DNA of 64,000 bases from Craspedostauros australis (lineage: Eukaryota; Bacillariophyta; Bacillariophyceae; Mastogloiales; Achnanthaceae): positions 62,001 through 126,000 of the forward strand of contig JAMXDE010000031.1 of assembly GCA_026770025.1 (NCBI GenBank), in the 5' to 3' direction. Positions 19,903 to 32,667 of the stretch are shown piece after piece. A model generated the notes under the pieces. It was not told the origin of the DNA and searched no databases. It saw only the letters and a program-made list of their open reading frames with translations. The stretch's first letter is position 1. Every line of letters starts with the position of its first letter. The position numbers were made by a program, and so were the translations under genes.

Positions 19903-21705
19903 GGGTCCATTTCGCGCGCAAAAACACGGAATCGTGATGTCTCTCGCTGTGCTGTGGTGATTGTGTTCATCCTGGCACAGCAAACAGGTGACAGACATCG
20001 TGGCACCAACCTCCCTCCTCTTGGTGATGGTCTGCTCATGAACGATGGCAGATCAACGATGCCGAATAGCAAGTTCCCGTTCATCGGAGCGATCTCAAGA
20101 CCTCGGAATGCAGGTGCAAACACTTCCTCGTCACAGCAACGGCAATTGGTCAGCACGGATGCGGCATCGTCACGTGCCAAACTGGGTGCTGCCAACTCAG
20201 CAGTTGCACACGATCGGCGCAGGACTCTGATCTTCCTGTCCTTCTTCTTGGCTTGCCTCCTCACATGGACTTCGTTCATCGTTTCCAAACGAGTGTTCGA
20301 AAATGCGATCAGTCCCGACCAATTCAACGATGGTGTGCGACCGTCCATCGTGGAAGTTCCGTCGCAGCACGAGTATGGCATCAATGGCAACGACAGAAGC
20401 AATCCCATTGACACTGCCAAACAGCAACCCATTGATCATGGAGACTCTGCCATCGCGGTTGCTGAAGATCAGAAAGGAGGGAATGAGGCAACCGCGCATC
20501 GCAGACTGTACGTCTGTGGGTGGCCGCTGCCAAAGACGATGGAAGCATTGTTCGGCGTGGCGTCCAACGCAACGGTGTCGGAAGCACTGTCAGCATCGTC
20601 AGCTTCAGCATCGATATCATCACCATCCAATCCGCCCGCAACTTCGTCAGTGAAGAACTTCATCTACGCCGGGGAGTACCATCGCGGTGCTCCGTCCTCA
20701 GCGCGGGATGTCCTGCTGTTTGGAATGCACGGCTCATGCAACGGTACAACCAAAGAGGATAAGATCAAGCCGGATTACGTGGAGTCCAATTTTGCCGGCA
20801 ACGCCCTCTTCGTCAACGGCGAACCGTACGGCAATCTCTTCCCCCTCTCCAACTACCCCTGCGGTCCTCGATTCGGCTGCCCGCGATCGACGCAACACCT
20901 TTACCAGATTGGCAGCGTCATGGACTCGCAGGATCCGCACGCGATGCGCGTCTTCTATGCTGCCGTGGTGCTCCTCGAACGGTTTTCCATCGACCAGCAC
21001 CGCTGGATATTTGAGCACGACCGCAAGCGTCACGCGCAGCAACCAGCGGCACCGTTGCCACAGAAAGATGTTGTCGGACGCAACCTCGCAACCACACCAC
21101 ATGGCGTCTACAACGCCGTCATTTACATGTCGCGGCGTTGCGTGGAGCATCGGCAGACGGCGGCGTTGAAGATCTCTGCGATCGTTCCGCTGCATTTTGG
21201 ATCGCATTGCAAGCCAGATGTGCAGAAGGCTACCGTCAAGGCAGCCAAGACGGCGCAACCACGTCGCGACCGACCAAGGATAATGAAGGCGCCGGATCGG
21301 TCATTCACGGGCATCAACGGACGCGAGAATTACTGGGACAACTACAAGCTCTATTCCACCTACAAGTACTGTCTCTGCATGGAAAACACCAATCGGAAAG
21401 GATACATCTCGGAAAAGATACTGTTGGCTTTTCTGGGCGGTTGCCTTCCGATCTATTGGGGCACGCAAGAAGTGTTCGAAGTCTTCAACAGGCATTCCTT
21501 CATCTACTACGACGTCGATGACCCGATGGCTGCGCTGGATCAGATCCGGTACTTGGAATCCAACTACACGGCCTACCAGGAGATGATGGTGTCGCAACCG
21601 ATCCTGAAAGATGGACTCAAGACGATCGAGAACTTCTTTTCATTAACGGATTCCATTGGGGAAGGCACCTTGAAGCGGCGCGTCCGCGACATGCTCGGAG
21701 TGTGA
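19882..21705 (+). CDS. GT10-family alpha-1,3/4-fucosyltransferase-like type II Golgi protein
   Basis: Predicted to transfer fucose from GDP-fucose to glycans in the Golgi. Single exon, up to 607 residues. A short cytoplasmic segment precedes one membrane anchor (LIFLSFFLACLLTWTSFIV, residues ~116-134), then a luminal stem and catalytic region. The GT10 core is recognisable near residues 490-560: YKYCLCMENTNRKGYISEKI, then LLAFLGGCLPIYWGTQEVFE, matching the family's F/C-E-N-x(2-3)-Y-x-(T/S)-E-K and G-x-x-P-I/V-x-x-G motifs. The stretch between the anchor and the catalytic core is long and Ser/Ala-rich. In-frame ATGs at 19897 and 20038 are alternative starts; the first ATG at 19882 overlaps a probable promoter element. 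Acceptor and linkage specificity cannot be inferred. Confidence 0.82.
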   Translation: MLTQMSRGSISRAKTRNRDVSRCAVVIVFILAQQTGDRHRGTNLPPLGDGLLMNDGRSTMPNSKFPFIGAISRPRNAGANTSSSQQRQLVSTDAASSRAKLGAANSAVAHDRRRTLIFLSFFLACLLTWTSFIVSKRVFENAISPDQFNDGVRPSIVEVPSQHEYGINGNDRSNPIDTAKQQPIDHGDSAIAVAEDQKGGNEATAHRRLYVCGWPLPKTMEALFGVASNATVSEALSASSASASISSPSNPPATSSVKNFIYAGEYHRGAPSSARDVLLFGMHGSCNGTTKEDKIKPDYVESNFAGNALFVNGEPYGNLFPLSNYPCGPRFGCPRSTQHLYQIGSVMDSQDPHAMRVFYAAVVLLERFSIDQHRWIFEHDRKRHAQQPAAPLPQKDVVGRNLATTPHGVYNAVIYMSRRCVEHRQTAALKISAIVPLHFGSHCKPDVQKATVKAAKTAQPRRDRPRIMKAPDRSFTGINGRENYWDNYKLYSTYKYCLCMENTNRKGYISEKILLAFLGGCLPIYWGTQEVFEVFNRHSFIYYDVDDPMAALDQIRYLESNYTAYQEMMVSQPILKDGLKTIENFFSLTDSIGEGTLKRRVRDMLGV

Positions 21706-23498
21706 ATGGATGTGAACGCGGCAGTCGAAGGTGGCGTTGGGTGAGACAAATTCTGCAGCGCGCGCTACCTCTGCCTCAGCTGTCGTGTATTGTACTACGT
21801 ATTGTATCCACACGCACGATGACGCCTCCAGTCACGACCGCAGCGTTTGTGGTGGTGGCAGTGGGAATGATAACGAAACTGTTCCGCAGCAGCAGCAGCA
21901 GACAATTAACATGCAAGGACGCGTCCCGATACGATCGACTTGTCCCAACACTCCTGCGAACGCTTGGTCCATGTCCGTCCGCACATGACGAGGTAAAAGA
22001 CACAGAGCAGCTGATCAAAGCCAGACATGTCGACAGGTCTGGAGTGAACAGAGGCACGAAGCGAACGGCAAGACCATTACAACACGCGGCATGTCTTCGA
22101 GCGCCTCCAACGCCTCCCAGTGATCGTGTCACGAAATCCCACCAGGCGCCGCCACAATAGGAAACGCTACTTCCTCGTTTGAATAGCCACGGCAACTCCG
22201 CTCTTCCTCTTCTGCGAATCTTGGGACGACAAAAGCAAACATCTATCGTGCGTGGCCACATCGCAATGACCCTTGCAGTGTTGTGCCAATGGAATGCTCT
22301 TGCGTGACGGTATCAGGTTGATAGTCGTAGCTTGTGGGAGCAATCACAACATGAAAGTGCCGGACTGGTCCAAAAGTACGGTTCGCCCTTCTCCCAAAGG
22401 TGCGCCACTTGCGTCATCGTGTAGTGAGGTACAGGCACTCCCCATCAGGATGATTGTGGACGGCGCTTCGCGATCACGGCCGAGAACCATTTGATGGCTG
22501 GTCGGAATGCTCACACGGTTCGTACGAGTGCTCACAGATCAGATCACATCAAACCCAGTGTTGCAATTGCTTTAGGCGGAGTTTCCTCCCTGTGATTTCT
22601 TGGTTCGTGAATGCCGATTCTGTGAGATGTGCAAGCTGTAGCAGTTCGAAATCAACAGGCAAGAACGAACAATCGGAACAGCCCCGGGAGTGAGAATGAG
22701 AAACAACAGAAGGGAGAACGATTGGCCTGTATGTGTTGGTGATGTATTACACGAGCTCTGCGTGCGTCGCGTTGATTTCTGTTGTATGGCATGTTCTTTA
22801 TTGAGTGCTGCTGCGCCACACGATTGTATGCATACGCACGCACAATGAACTACCACACACATCCAAACTCTTGCAAGCCAATACTTCAACCAGCCAGCAT
22901 CAAACCCTCCCAAACAAAGTATCAACCCAGACCGTTCGTTAGTCGTGTTGAAGTCTCTGCTGCGCAAGACAACAAGCCTGTTCATCCCAGCAGATAACTG
23001 GTGTGGATGGACATCCTTCGAATTCTGATCACCTCTGCGTTCCGGTTCCTGGAGTCTCATCACCGTCGCTGTCGTGGCAGACAACAATTCATACCTCGCA
23101 TGAGAGGTGGCACGAAGAAACACTACTGGGAGATGGTGGTACCGCCCGTGATGTTGTTTGTGCGGTTGTTGCAGCGACTGTCGAGGAACGAGGACCGGAG
23201 CGAGACGGCATCACAAGGAGTCTGAGAATCACTGCGAAACCTTCGCAAGAGCTCATGCATGCCATGTTGCGATCGCCCAAAGAGCGAATCAGGATGGAAG
23301 TCAGAGAGACGAGATTGGTGTTGCTGTCTATGCCATGCGCACTCTATTGGTACTCCCATGCATGATCGCACTGCAACCTCCCCCCCCTCCTCGTTCCGTT
23401 TCTACCTGATCCTAATAGAATAATTTCGATCTAATCTGAAAATCTATTGTATACTGTTCTACGTACTGCTTCCAAAATGAACAGAGCCACAAGCCTGC
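21706..23498. other. Intergenic region without a supported gene
   Basis: About 1.8 kb between the fucosyltransferase stop and the TPR-like gene stop. Overlapping open frames on both strands lack motifs and show Cys/Ser/Arg-rich composition. No repeat or RNA gene is visible. Confidence 0.45.
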
Positions 23499-24575
23499 TT
23501 ATGCTGCTGGAGCAACCTTTGGTGTTTTCAAAAACAGCGCATTCATCAGAATGCCCTGCAGCTGTGGCTCATGCATGATCTCGACGGATGTTGTGACGTC
23601 GAGGCGATGCCTCTGCTGCGCGAACGACTCTTCGTCAGCCATCGTGGCTGCAGGGTCGTCTTCTTCCATGCACGCAGACGTCTGCTGCGAAGGTTCATAC
23701 TGGCGCTGTTCGCCCATGCATGATTGCTCGTACTCAGCAGCCTCCAGAGCACACGCTCTGACCAAGTGGGAGAGATCGGCCAGGATGTGCCTCGCGGCTT
23801 CGAATCTGCCCTGGGTGTAGTAGAGCTGTGCGAGGTTGTTGTGCGCTGCCAGGTTGACGAGGAGCGACACCTGCGACAGCGCCATGCTCGATGTGAAGGC
23901 AGCAGCGTGATCAGCCAGGAGCTTGAGCACCATGCCGTACAGCTTCTCCGCCTTGATGTAGCACACGCGCTGGTTTTGCCGCGATGGTTGTTGTTCCGGG
24001 CAGTGCGGATCTTGGTGCTTCTTGGGGCAGGCCTGCTGCAACAGCGAGGACTCGGCGCAGATTGCGCCGCGATGGTGCTCCAACGCCAAGTTGAAGATCA
24101 CAGCAGCCGAGCAAGCTTGGACGTCGCCGTCTTCTGGGCAGTGTTGGTCCGCAAAGGCCGGCGACGATTCTGCCTCCTGGTTCAAAGCTGACAGCGGGAT
24201 CGTGACAGCATGATTGAAGATGTACTCATGCTGCACACCAGAGTCGTTCATTCCGGAGATTTCCGTCAACGTGGCTGCGCAAATGGCAGATGCCGCGGTC
24301 GGGGACCATGAGCATGCGCCTGCGTCGGCTTGTCGTGCGTCTTGCTGCTGATGGCCGCATCCATCAAGATTCTTCTGGTGCGATCCTGCGGCGGTGCTTG
24401 TCAGATTGGTGGACATGCTTACTTGCTGCTGTCTCATTGCATCGATCCTGCCATTCTCCATCTTCAGCATCTTGATGGATGAAGTGAGGGATTGGAGGCC
24501 GGCGGCGCTCGAACCATCAGCGAGCTGCTTCACTCCCTGGTTGTTGAGGTTGATTGCATCGATGAAGGATGTCAT
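23499..24575 (-). CDS. TPR-like hypothetical protein
   Basis: Single exon, 358 residues, function unknown. The N-terminus reads INLNNQGVKQLADGSSAAGL with a following LTSSIKML helix, the form of a degenerate first TPR. A central AVIFNLALEHHRG and later SLLVNLAAHNNLAQLYYTQG with FEAARHILADLSHLV are TPR-type helix pairs. Between them lie a Gln/Ala-rich linker and Cys/His-containing segment (ICAESSLLQQACPKKHQDPH). Similar N-L-A-L-x-H-H proteins are, to my recollection, abundant in diatom genomes. TPRs suggest a protein-protein interaction role only. The start is the first ATG and fits the TPR register. Confidence 0.7.
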   Translation of the reverse strand: MTSFIDAINLNNQGVKQLADGSSAAGLQSLTSSIKMLKMENGRIDAMRQQQVSMSTNLTSTAAGSHQKNLDGCGHQQQDARQADAGACSWSPTAASAICAATLTEISGMNDSGVQHEYIFNHAVTIPLSALNQEAESSPAFADQHCPEDGDVQACSAAVIFNLALEHHRGAICAESSLLQQACPKKHQDPHCPEQQPSRQNQRVCYIKAEKLYGMVLKLLADHAAAFTSSMALSQVSLLVNLAAHNNLAQLYYTQGRFEAARHILADLSHLVRACALEAAEYEQSCMGEQRQYEPSQQTSACMEEDDPAATMADEESFAQQRHRLDVTTSVEIMHEPQLQGILMNALFLKTPKVAPAA

Positions 24576-27500
24576 ATTTGCAGTGGGTTCAATTTGTGAT
24601 TGTGATTGTGGTTGCGATTATGATTTCGTTTGCGCCTTTGGCGAGATTGTGGATGCCTGATTGTGGTTGTGTCTTTGATCTGTGTTGTGGCAGGTACATG
24701 TACGAGTACGTTGGGGAAATCACTTGCGGTGGGTTGCGGTGGTTGTTTCGTTCTGGTGTTGGTGCTGGATCAGGATTTATGAGATGAACCAGAACCTGTT
24801 CGGCGAGTACGGGCGAATGTGCGAGGGCGAGCGTGCGGATCGACGAGCGACTTCGACGATGGCACAAAAAGGAGAAATCAGAAGAGTCATGGTTGACTGG
24901 GGTGTCTTGTGAAATGCGTCGTGCAAGGCAACAGCGGGACAGTCCCCAGTTCGTCGCCAGCACAACAACGCTCTGCCCACCTCATCGTGGTACCTGCCTC
25001 GTGTATGTTAAAGGGTACGAGAATGGTGCCGGTCTCTTCCATCAGCGCGTTTTGAAGTCTCTCGTGTGGAACCCAAAGTTGGGCCATGATTGAAACGCGC
25101 TCCCCAGAGTTGCCAAAAGACTGTCACCTGCGAAGGCAGAGGTAGAATACACTTCGTTGGTGTCAATCTGTCGATGTCATCGATGACCCTTGCGTTCGGC
25201 GCATTCCCTGCCCAGTTCCATCATTCTTCGATTGTTTGTTCGGTGCTCATCATGTCCAGCAAAGAGGATTGTCAAGACCATGGACATCAAACTATGAAGA
25301 GTATCCTTCTTGTGCGCTTTCTCGCATCTTGTTGGGCACGAACAGGTTAGTTGTGAGACAACAAGTTGGTGAACAAGCGTTCGTCGCGCTTCAAGTAGGG
25401 AATGTATCTGGACGCTTTGCTACGTACGGACAACTTGAAGTCTCAAACGTGACATACGCCTCTATGAACCGCAAGTTTGGTCCCTCTCCCGGCGACGTTG
25501 CCGTGGTGAACATAACCTCGAACTTCGAGACGTTCTTGTGAGCTGCGGCACCACAAGATGACCACCAAGAAAACGCATTTCCTCACGCAGACTAACAACA
25601 GTCGTTTTGGGACAGTCACAATAGGATGCTCGTCGCGAGCAAGAGACAACGCAGAGACATTGATTCTTCCAAATCCACAAGCAAGTCACGAGAACGTCCA
25701 GCACAGACCACACAAAGCATCAATCCAACAAGCACATGAAAGCAAGGTGAAAGTGAGGCTGCGGGATGACACGTCATGACAAGAATGCATGGTTGAGTTC
25801 GAAGCACGTTCCTGCACAACCGACATGTGGAACCGGACCAGAGGTGGCCTACAAATGTCGCTGGCCGTTCTCTTGCCGTACGATGCATTGTATAGGTAGT
25901 ACGATTCAACATGGTCTTGCTGCAAGACAGTGCAAGATCAAGAACCAACGCAGTTGATACAGCAGAAACGAAGGAACGGATGACGGAAGCCCAACATCCT
26001 TGGGCCAACACCGAGCGCTGTCTTTGCAATGATCGAGAAGGTTTGTCGCTTTACTGCGGTTCTCCTGCCTCAACTCCCTGCCGACGATCGACCTACCTGC
26101 TTGAATGGTGCAGGCAATAATACAGAGGAATCTAGAGAGAGAGAGAGCATCTCTGCAACCAACGGGCGTGCTGACTCAAACCAACTGCGAGACTGGACAG
26201 CTTGAGCGGCGGTTGTCGAAGATGCGGCGCATAAATACTCGCAGTCTACGATCTTCTACAATCGTTGGTAACTGGTATTGATGTGCAGATGGATCATGGT
26301 GGACCATGGACATGGACAAACGCAGGCCTTCGTGGAGTGCTCGTACCTGGGCCATTGCATCACGTACCCGGACGAATTGTGCCTGGCCGAGCGTGAACTG
26401 CGTGAGGACTGCGTTTGCCTTCACTGCACCACAACACTCGCGAAACAGCGTGGATGGAGAGGGGCATATCGTGCGCGTCCTTCCACGCTCCTTCCACCAC
26501 GATCGTCGGCCACCATCGCGCGTAAACGCACAAGTACCTATCTTGTCCCCCATCCTCCCGAGCAGAAAACGCAAACTCCATCTGGAGGTTCTCTCTCCCA
26601 AAGAGCACATTGCATTAGTCTGCAGTATGCTGCGAGTAGTAGTCATGATGTGCTGTCCACAACTCCCTGAACAAGAGGAGCAGCGGTTTCGCAAGACGTG
26701 CACCCTCCACTTATTCTTATGATTGGGCCCACACGCCCCCTGCGGCATGTCGCTGCCGATGTTTTGGCCCCACCAATGTTTCCACCAGAAATTCCTCCTC
26801 CTCCATACGTCTGGTGTTTGGTCGTCACAGCAGGCAGCGAGCAACAGGCAACAGGCAGCAAGACGAACCAACTGACCCAACATTCGGTTTCACCTTGCCA
26901 CGTTCGGCTTTGCCCTGTGACCATCTTCCTATCAAGGCGAGCCTTGCAACGATTGTGCCATGTCAAGAGCATGAGGATGATTGCTGCGATTGCTGATTCG
27001 GGTAGCGACGATACGTCCAAGACCGACAGAGTCCATGTCATCCACGGACGATCCCGGAGTGCCGACTTGATCGGTGCGTGGCGGGGCGGTTGCTCCTGAG
27101 GATGCTTGCAGGGCTCTCCACTTGCATGTGATCGCGAACATGGAACATTCTGTGAGAATTTCTTGCGCTCCGCACACCTCCAGCAACAAGCGACACTTGG
27201 AGGTGGGCCAAATCGTCGCAGCAGGTCTGGCTTCATGGGGAGGGGCCTCAAGTCTCCAGTCTCCGTTCTCTGCCATGTGGCGAGGGACAAGACGTCTCCA
27301 GCGTCACCAACCGCTACCTTCGACTTATCCTTTCGATCCATGCCACAAGGTGTACGTGGCATTCACGATCACACGGATGAGAGCAACCAGCATGATTCTA
27401 GAGTAGTACGAGCACCCTCGTTGTTTTACTCCGAACGAAATGAGATTTCCGAGAACTTTGTTGCCTTCATTCCTGTTCGTGATCCTTGAACCGAGTTGCT

Positions 27501-29235
27501 GTGATCAGGGAGGTTGAAAGGTGGTTGCCGCAGAACCGATGCCCTCTTTCTGTGTTGGGATGGGCCGTGTTGGTGATGTCCGTGGGCAGAAAACAGAACA
27601 AGAAAGGAACCAAAAACGTGGAGGCTTCCTGGTGGATAGCAGTGTCGACCAAGACGAACGAATCACGCGCTTCGATCGTGGAAATACGCGACTCAGGTGA
27701 ACGCAATCAGACAAGAGCAAAAATGGCGCGTGAGATCACCAAATCCGCGGTTTCCCTTCCTGCCTCGCAGAATGAGAAAGGCGAGATCAGACAAGACAAC
27801 AGCTACGGCGAAGGAATGAAGTGGAGGGAAGATGGTGCTGCAATGTGGCATGGGATGGAGGTGGGCAGATGAAGGTGGAATCAACAATCAATACAATTGA
27901 CGAGCGTTGATGAAGTGCGGAGTTCACAATGATGACTATTGGTATGGCATCAGTGATGGCTGGCAGAGATCCATCCGTGTGGCGAAGAGAAGAGACGAGG
28001 CGAAACGTATCAGCACACGACATGATCGAAAGCAACGGCCCGTGATCAAGAGAAGAAGATGATGGAAGATGCGAGATGGAAAGATGTAGAGAGACGAAAA
28101 ACAGCATTGCTCCTCGAAGTATGCCATCAAGATCGGCGGCATCGCCAATGCCAGCTCCTACAACATGCGGATCGATGGTTGGGGTACCATCGCGGGAGAT
28201 GACCTGCAGCCGACATCGCAATACTGGGGAGGGCCACGCCTGCACAATACCCACATACCAGACATGTTGGTCGTCGACGAAACTCCGACAAGCGCAGTTG
28301 CTCGAAGTTCTCCAAAGTAAGATACCCAGCATGCACGCGACACGACAAACCACTACAAACATGCATGCTTGCACGCCAAGCATCCGGGAAGAGAGCATGC
28401 TCTCGCGTTGCGCACGCAATCTGCCCATCCCTCTTGGTGAGCGCCTGCGCAGCGTCCAAGCGATTGTGCCAAGGTGCTCCCATGTATAATAGCCAATCGG
28501 ACAGACACTACGTTCGCCTGTGTTACTTGCGTGAAGTGCCGTCAATCACTGCCAAATGGGACACCACAGATCATGACGATTCTATCATCTTCCTCACGAC
28601 CAATCAAGCATGATCAAGTCTCCACACTACACAACGCCATATATAATAGGTCGCACGAGTACCATGTTCGATCAGGCTCCCCCAGACGCAAAGAAAGGAT
28701 ACACGTTGGCAAAAGGATCCTACCAACAAGGGCCAGGTGACAGACCTGCCAGCTGTTGCGATTGACTACGAGGAGTTGACAGGAACAGCCATTCTGCTAT
28801 GTGGAAGTTTAGCATGGATGCATGGATATACACATCACTCGTTTTATTTTTATATAGTTTGATATTATATGAGGTTATCGTTTTTCTTCAGATTCGAAGT
28901 CTACGACCTATTCTGGAAAAGAATATGATGGTTGGACTCATATGATCGGATAAAGCGGGACTAAATGGTTGTTTTCGTCACGCACGATTCCGAGCTGTGT
29001 GATCAATCGGATGGACGGAACTTCAACAACCAACGCCATTTCGTTGGGTGGCTGTTCTGCCTTCTGTCGTTCCTCCTTCGCCAGATACCAACCAGATTGG
29101 CGCAGCGCCAAACAACCTCAACAACCTCGACAACCTCCACAACCTCAACAACAGCGCCTTCCACTCACATACTCGCGTCGAATTGCACATCCTACCACAC
29201 CATCGCACACTCGCACTACGATAGGACGGAGCACG
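24576..29235. other. Gene-poor region of about 4.7 kb
   Basis: No gene is supported. Open frames reach 252 codons on the minus strand (27787-28545) and 239 (26643-27362), but they overlap frames of similar length on the other strand, have high Cys/Trp/Arg/Ser content and show no family motif. A markedly AT-rich patch lies at about 28840-28900. A tandem CAACCTCAA-type repeat at about 29108-29155 belongs to the leader of the PPR gene. The region may be intergenic spacer, a decayed mobile element or a non-coding transcript. Confidence 0.4.
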
Positions 29236-32200
29236 ATGAAGGTCCAACAATCCGCTCTATTGCTATTTCTGTGCCTTTCTCTGCAGCAGCGCCAATGCTT
29301 CGCCTTCCAACCAGCGCTACGGCGATCGGTGGTTCCATCGGTGGTCCCATCGGTGGTGCCATCGCGAGCATCCCTGACGCTGTCGTCGAACATCGTCACA
29401 TCTTCGGAGGTGGGTGCCGCGACGTTGAACGTGGCCGATGAGACGGGCGACTTTCCGTATGACGACGCAAGCCTGGGCGGAGATGAGATCATGGAAGCCG
29501 ACATCGAAGTCGAAGTGGATGTTGTTGACAAGGACGATGAAGAGGATGAAGAGGATGAAGAAGATCGGGAGCACATCACTCATGTCATGAACAAGGCGCT
29601 GCACCACTTGGACGACTACACGCACAGTGTGATGGAAGCCGAACCAGGAACGCTGTCACGTGAGCTCGTGGACATGGCGTTCCCTCTCATCTTCACGTGG
29701 GCCAAGAAGAAGACTGTGAAGAGCGCGATGATGGCAGAACGCCTCGTCGAACGCATGGAAGCAGAACAAGCAGCCGGCAACCAAAAGGTCTATCTCAAGA
29801 ACAAGTACTTCGGCGTCCTTGTCAACGCTTGGGGGAAGGCCGGGCGTCCGGAAGAGGCCGAACGCATAATTCAGAGGATGAAGGACCTTTCCGAGGAAGA
29901 CATCACGTTCGGGCCAACCCGCGTCTCCTACAACTCCCTCATGAATGCCTACGCCTCCCAAGACGACTTGGACCGCGTCGTGGAGATACTGACTTTCTTG
30001 GAGGACAACGCCAACGATCCCTTCCTACGACCCAACACCAAGGATTACAACGTCCTGCTCAGTGCCCACGCCCGAAAAGGCGATGCGCGCGGCGCAGAAA
30101 GTATCCTCAAGCGCATGGTGGACCAATGCCACATGGAGGAGGCTCAGGCGCAAGCAAACGAAGATACGGCCAGCAGCAGCACTGGTGCCAACGAGCCTGT
30201 GGTGTGCTCGTGTCAGCCAGACTTGATATCGTACAACACGCTCATGTCAGCGTGGGCCCGTTCGACAGAGACCGGGAAGGAGCAGCGGTCGATGGAGATT
30301 TTGAGCGCCCTCATCGAGCAGGCAGACAGCGGCGATCCGAGCATGGAACCGTCAGCGCGCACGTACTCCGAGGCCATCCGAACGATATCAAGCGGCGACA
30401 TCGACGACAAGACGCAGAAAGCCCAGGAGATATGGAAGGTATGCCGGGAACGCAACTGCGCGGTCGACAGCTACATGTTCGGCACCTTCCTCAATGTCTT
30501 CGCCTCGCACGACAACGACCGTGGCGCCGCTGAGGCGGCCGAAGACATTCTGGATCAGATGGAGTCGGAAGGTTTCGCCAACAACGTGTCCTACAACGTC
30601 GTCCTGAAGGCATGGAAGTCGTGCAAAGGCGACGATGCCGCCGCCAGGGCGGAACGGATCCTGGAACGCATGGAGGCTCGCAAATGCGCCGACACCGTCA
30701 GCTACGGCACCGTCATCGCATCGTACGCCGCCCAGCACACCAAGCTCGCAGCCGCCAAGGTCGATGCCTTGTTGGAGCGCATGGACGCGAACGGGCATCC
30801 CAGGAACACCCTCATCATGAACAGCGTCCTCAACGCTTGGGCCAAAGCCGGCCAGATCGATCGCGCGGAAGCCATCCTGACGGAGATGGAACAATCGTAC
30901 TACGACAGAAAGGCCAACGGCGACGATGACGACTACGACCACAGCGACGGCGAAACCACCGCCAGAATCAGCCCCAGCGCGATCTCGTACTCCACGATTA
31001 TCAATGGTTACACCCGCATGCGAACACCGGAGCATGCTCGCAAGGCCGAGGAACTCTTCGAACGCATGCGGCGCATGTACAAGGCCGGAAATGTGCGTGC
31101 GCGGCCCAATTTCGTCGCTTACGTCTCGCTCGTCGACGGCATCGTCAAGTCGGGCGCGGAGGATGCCGCAGCCAAGGCCGAAGCCATTCTGTACGAGATG
31201 CACAACGAATACAAGCAGCGTGGGTCCGAGGAAATGCTGCCAAACGTGCAAATCGTCACCAGCGTCGTTTCCTGCTGGCAAGTCACGAACAGCCTTGAAG
31301 GCGCAGAACGAGCCGAAGGCTTGCTGAACTGGCTGCTGAAAATTTGCGAGGAGGAGCAGAAGCCGGAATTGTGCCCGAACGAGTTCACCTTCTCTGCTGG
31401 TACGTGCATATGACACCTACATGCGGATGTGTGTGTGTGTGTGCGTATGCGTCTGCGTGTACAATCATGTATGATGATATGCACGAATGTAGCGACACGG
31501 TGGTGGATACAGAGACAGATACTATCCCACGATGCCCATGTGATGACGTGGTCATGCCATCGAATGTGCGATTTCATCGAACCTGTTGGCGGCTTTGGGG
31601 TCGAGTACTATGGCGTATGCTTTGTTCTAACACTCCAGTGCAACTTCTTCCGGTCATTGCCCTATCCTCGTTCCTTGAGCATTCCTCACTGATCTCTGCT
31701 CTCTGCTTGTCCTCAGCAATCCGCGCATGGGGCAGATCGCGTTCATTCGGCAATGCCGAGCGTGCCTATGCTCTCTTGTCGCAAATGAAGCGATTGCGTG
31801 CGGAAGGCAAGATCGAGGCACGCCCAAACATATTCTGTTACAATGCCGCTCTGAATGCCTGTGCTTTCTCTCACTTCGACGAGAACAAGAAGACTGCCAA
31901 CCTGAACCTCGCCATCACGGTGTTCAAGGAGATGCAAGCTTCGTCGGATTGCGCACCTGATGAAATGTCATACGTCAACTTGATCGCTGCGCTGAGAAAC
32001 CTGATGCCGCCATCTCCAGAGAGAGTGGCTGCTGTGTCGAACGTGTTCCACCTGTGTGCGAAGAATAGGCAGCTAGACAAAACGGTGATCCAGCGTGTCC
32101 AAACAGCATTGACCATCGAACAACGCAAGGAGTTGGTCGGCTCAGACAAAGTCAATGAGAAGGGGTGGATCATGGCGAACAGGCTCCCGAAGGAATGGTT

Positions 32201-32261
32201 CTCCGAAGCAGAACCAACTGACGAGGCTGACCGCCGCAAGAGGAGGAATAACGGAAGATGA
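29236..32261 (+). CDS. Plastid-targeted pentatricopeptide repeat (PPR) protein
   Basis: PPR proteins bind organelle RNA and control its processing, stability or translation. Two exons, 29236-31399 and 31717-32261, phase-1 intron of 317 bp (GTACGT...CTCAG) containing a GT microsatellite; 902 residues. The N-terminus is a signal peptide (ALLLFLCLSLQQRQ) ending in CFAFQP, the plastid-import motif of diatoms. It continues with three VVPS repeats and an acidic segment (DKDDEEDEEDEEDRE). At least nine PPR units follow from about residue 190, recognised by strings such as VSYNSLMNAYASQ, KDYNVLLSAHARKG, LISYNTLMSAWARS, VSYNVVLKAWKSC, VSYGTVIASYAAQ and ISYSTIINGYTRM. The last units lie in exon 2 (FCYNAALNACAFS). 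No E, DYW or SMR domain is seen. The start at 29236 is chosen because it begins the signal peptide; the frame is open upstream. Confidence 0.88.
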
Positions 32262-32667
32262 TCCTGCGCATCACGCCCAAGAACGTTGGTGCATGGATGC
32301 GCATTACCGGAGATCTCTCCTCTAATCGCACGCATGCCACACATCACGTGTCCCCCATGACACGGAGTGCAATGTGAACAAAACATGGCAGAAGCAGAGT
32401 AGCCACTAATAATGCCCTGCACGGAAGGAAAATGAAGATAATCATCGTTCTATTCAATTGCAATCCTTCGTGGTTCGGCCCATGTCGTTGTGCGCGGCGT
32501 GGTACGAGAATGGTGTTGCTTGTTCTCCTCGGTCTTGCCTTGCCGTATTGCTTCTTGGATTGCGATCCCTGAAGATCACTGCGCTGATATCGTGCGCATC
32601 GTCCTTGTTCGCAAAGGCGCGAATGGAAACTGCACGCTAGCATTGACAGGGGACCATTTAGAGCCGC
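32262..32667. other. Convergent 3' intergenic region
   Basis: This 400-bp gap between the PPR gene stop and the last cullin exon should hold both 3' untranslated regions. No other feature is seen. Confidence 0.4.

Noticed and set aside
26643-27362. 239-codon minus-strand frame
   Set aside because: Cys/Trp-rich, no motif, competing frames on the other strand.
27787-28545. 252-codon minus-strand frame
   Set aside because: Ser/Cys/Arg-rich, overlaps other frames of similar quality, no domain, no leader or splice context.
30388-31416. 342-codon minus-strand frame over the PPR gene
   Set aside because: Antisense shadow of well-formed PPR repeats.
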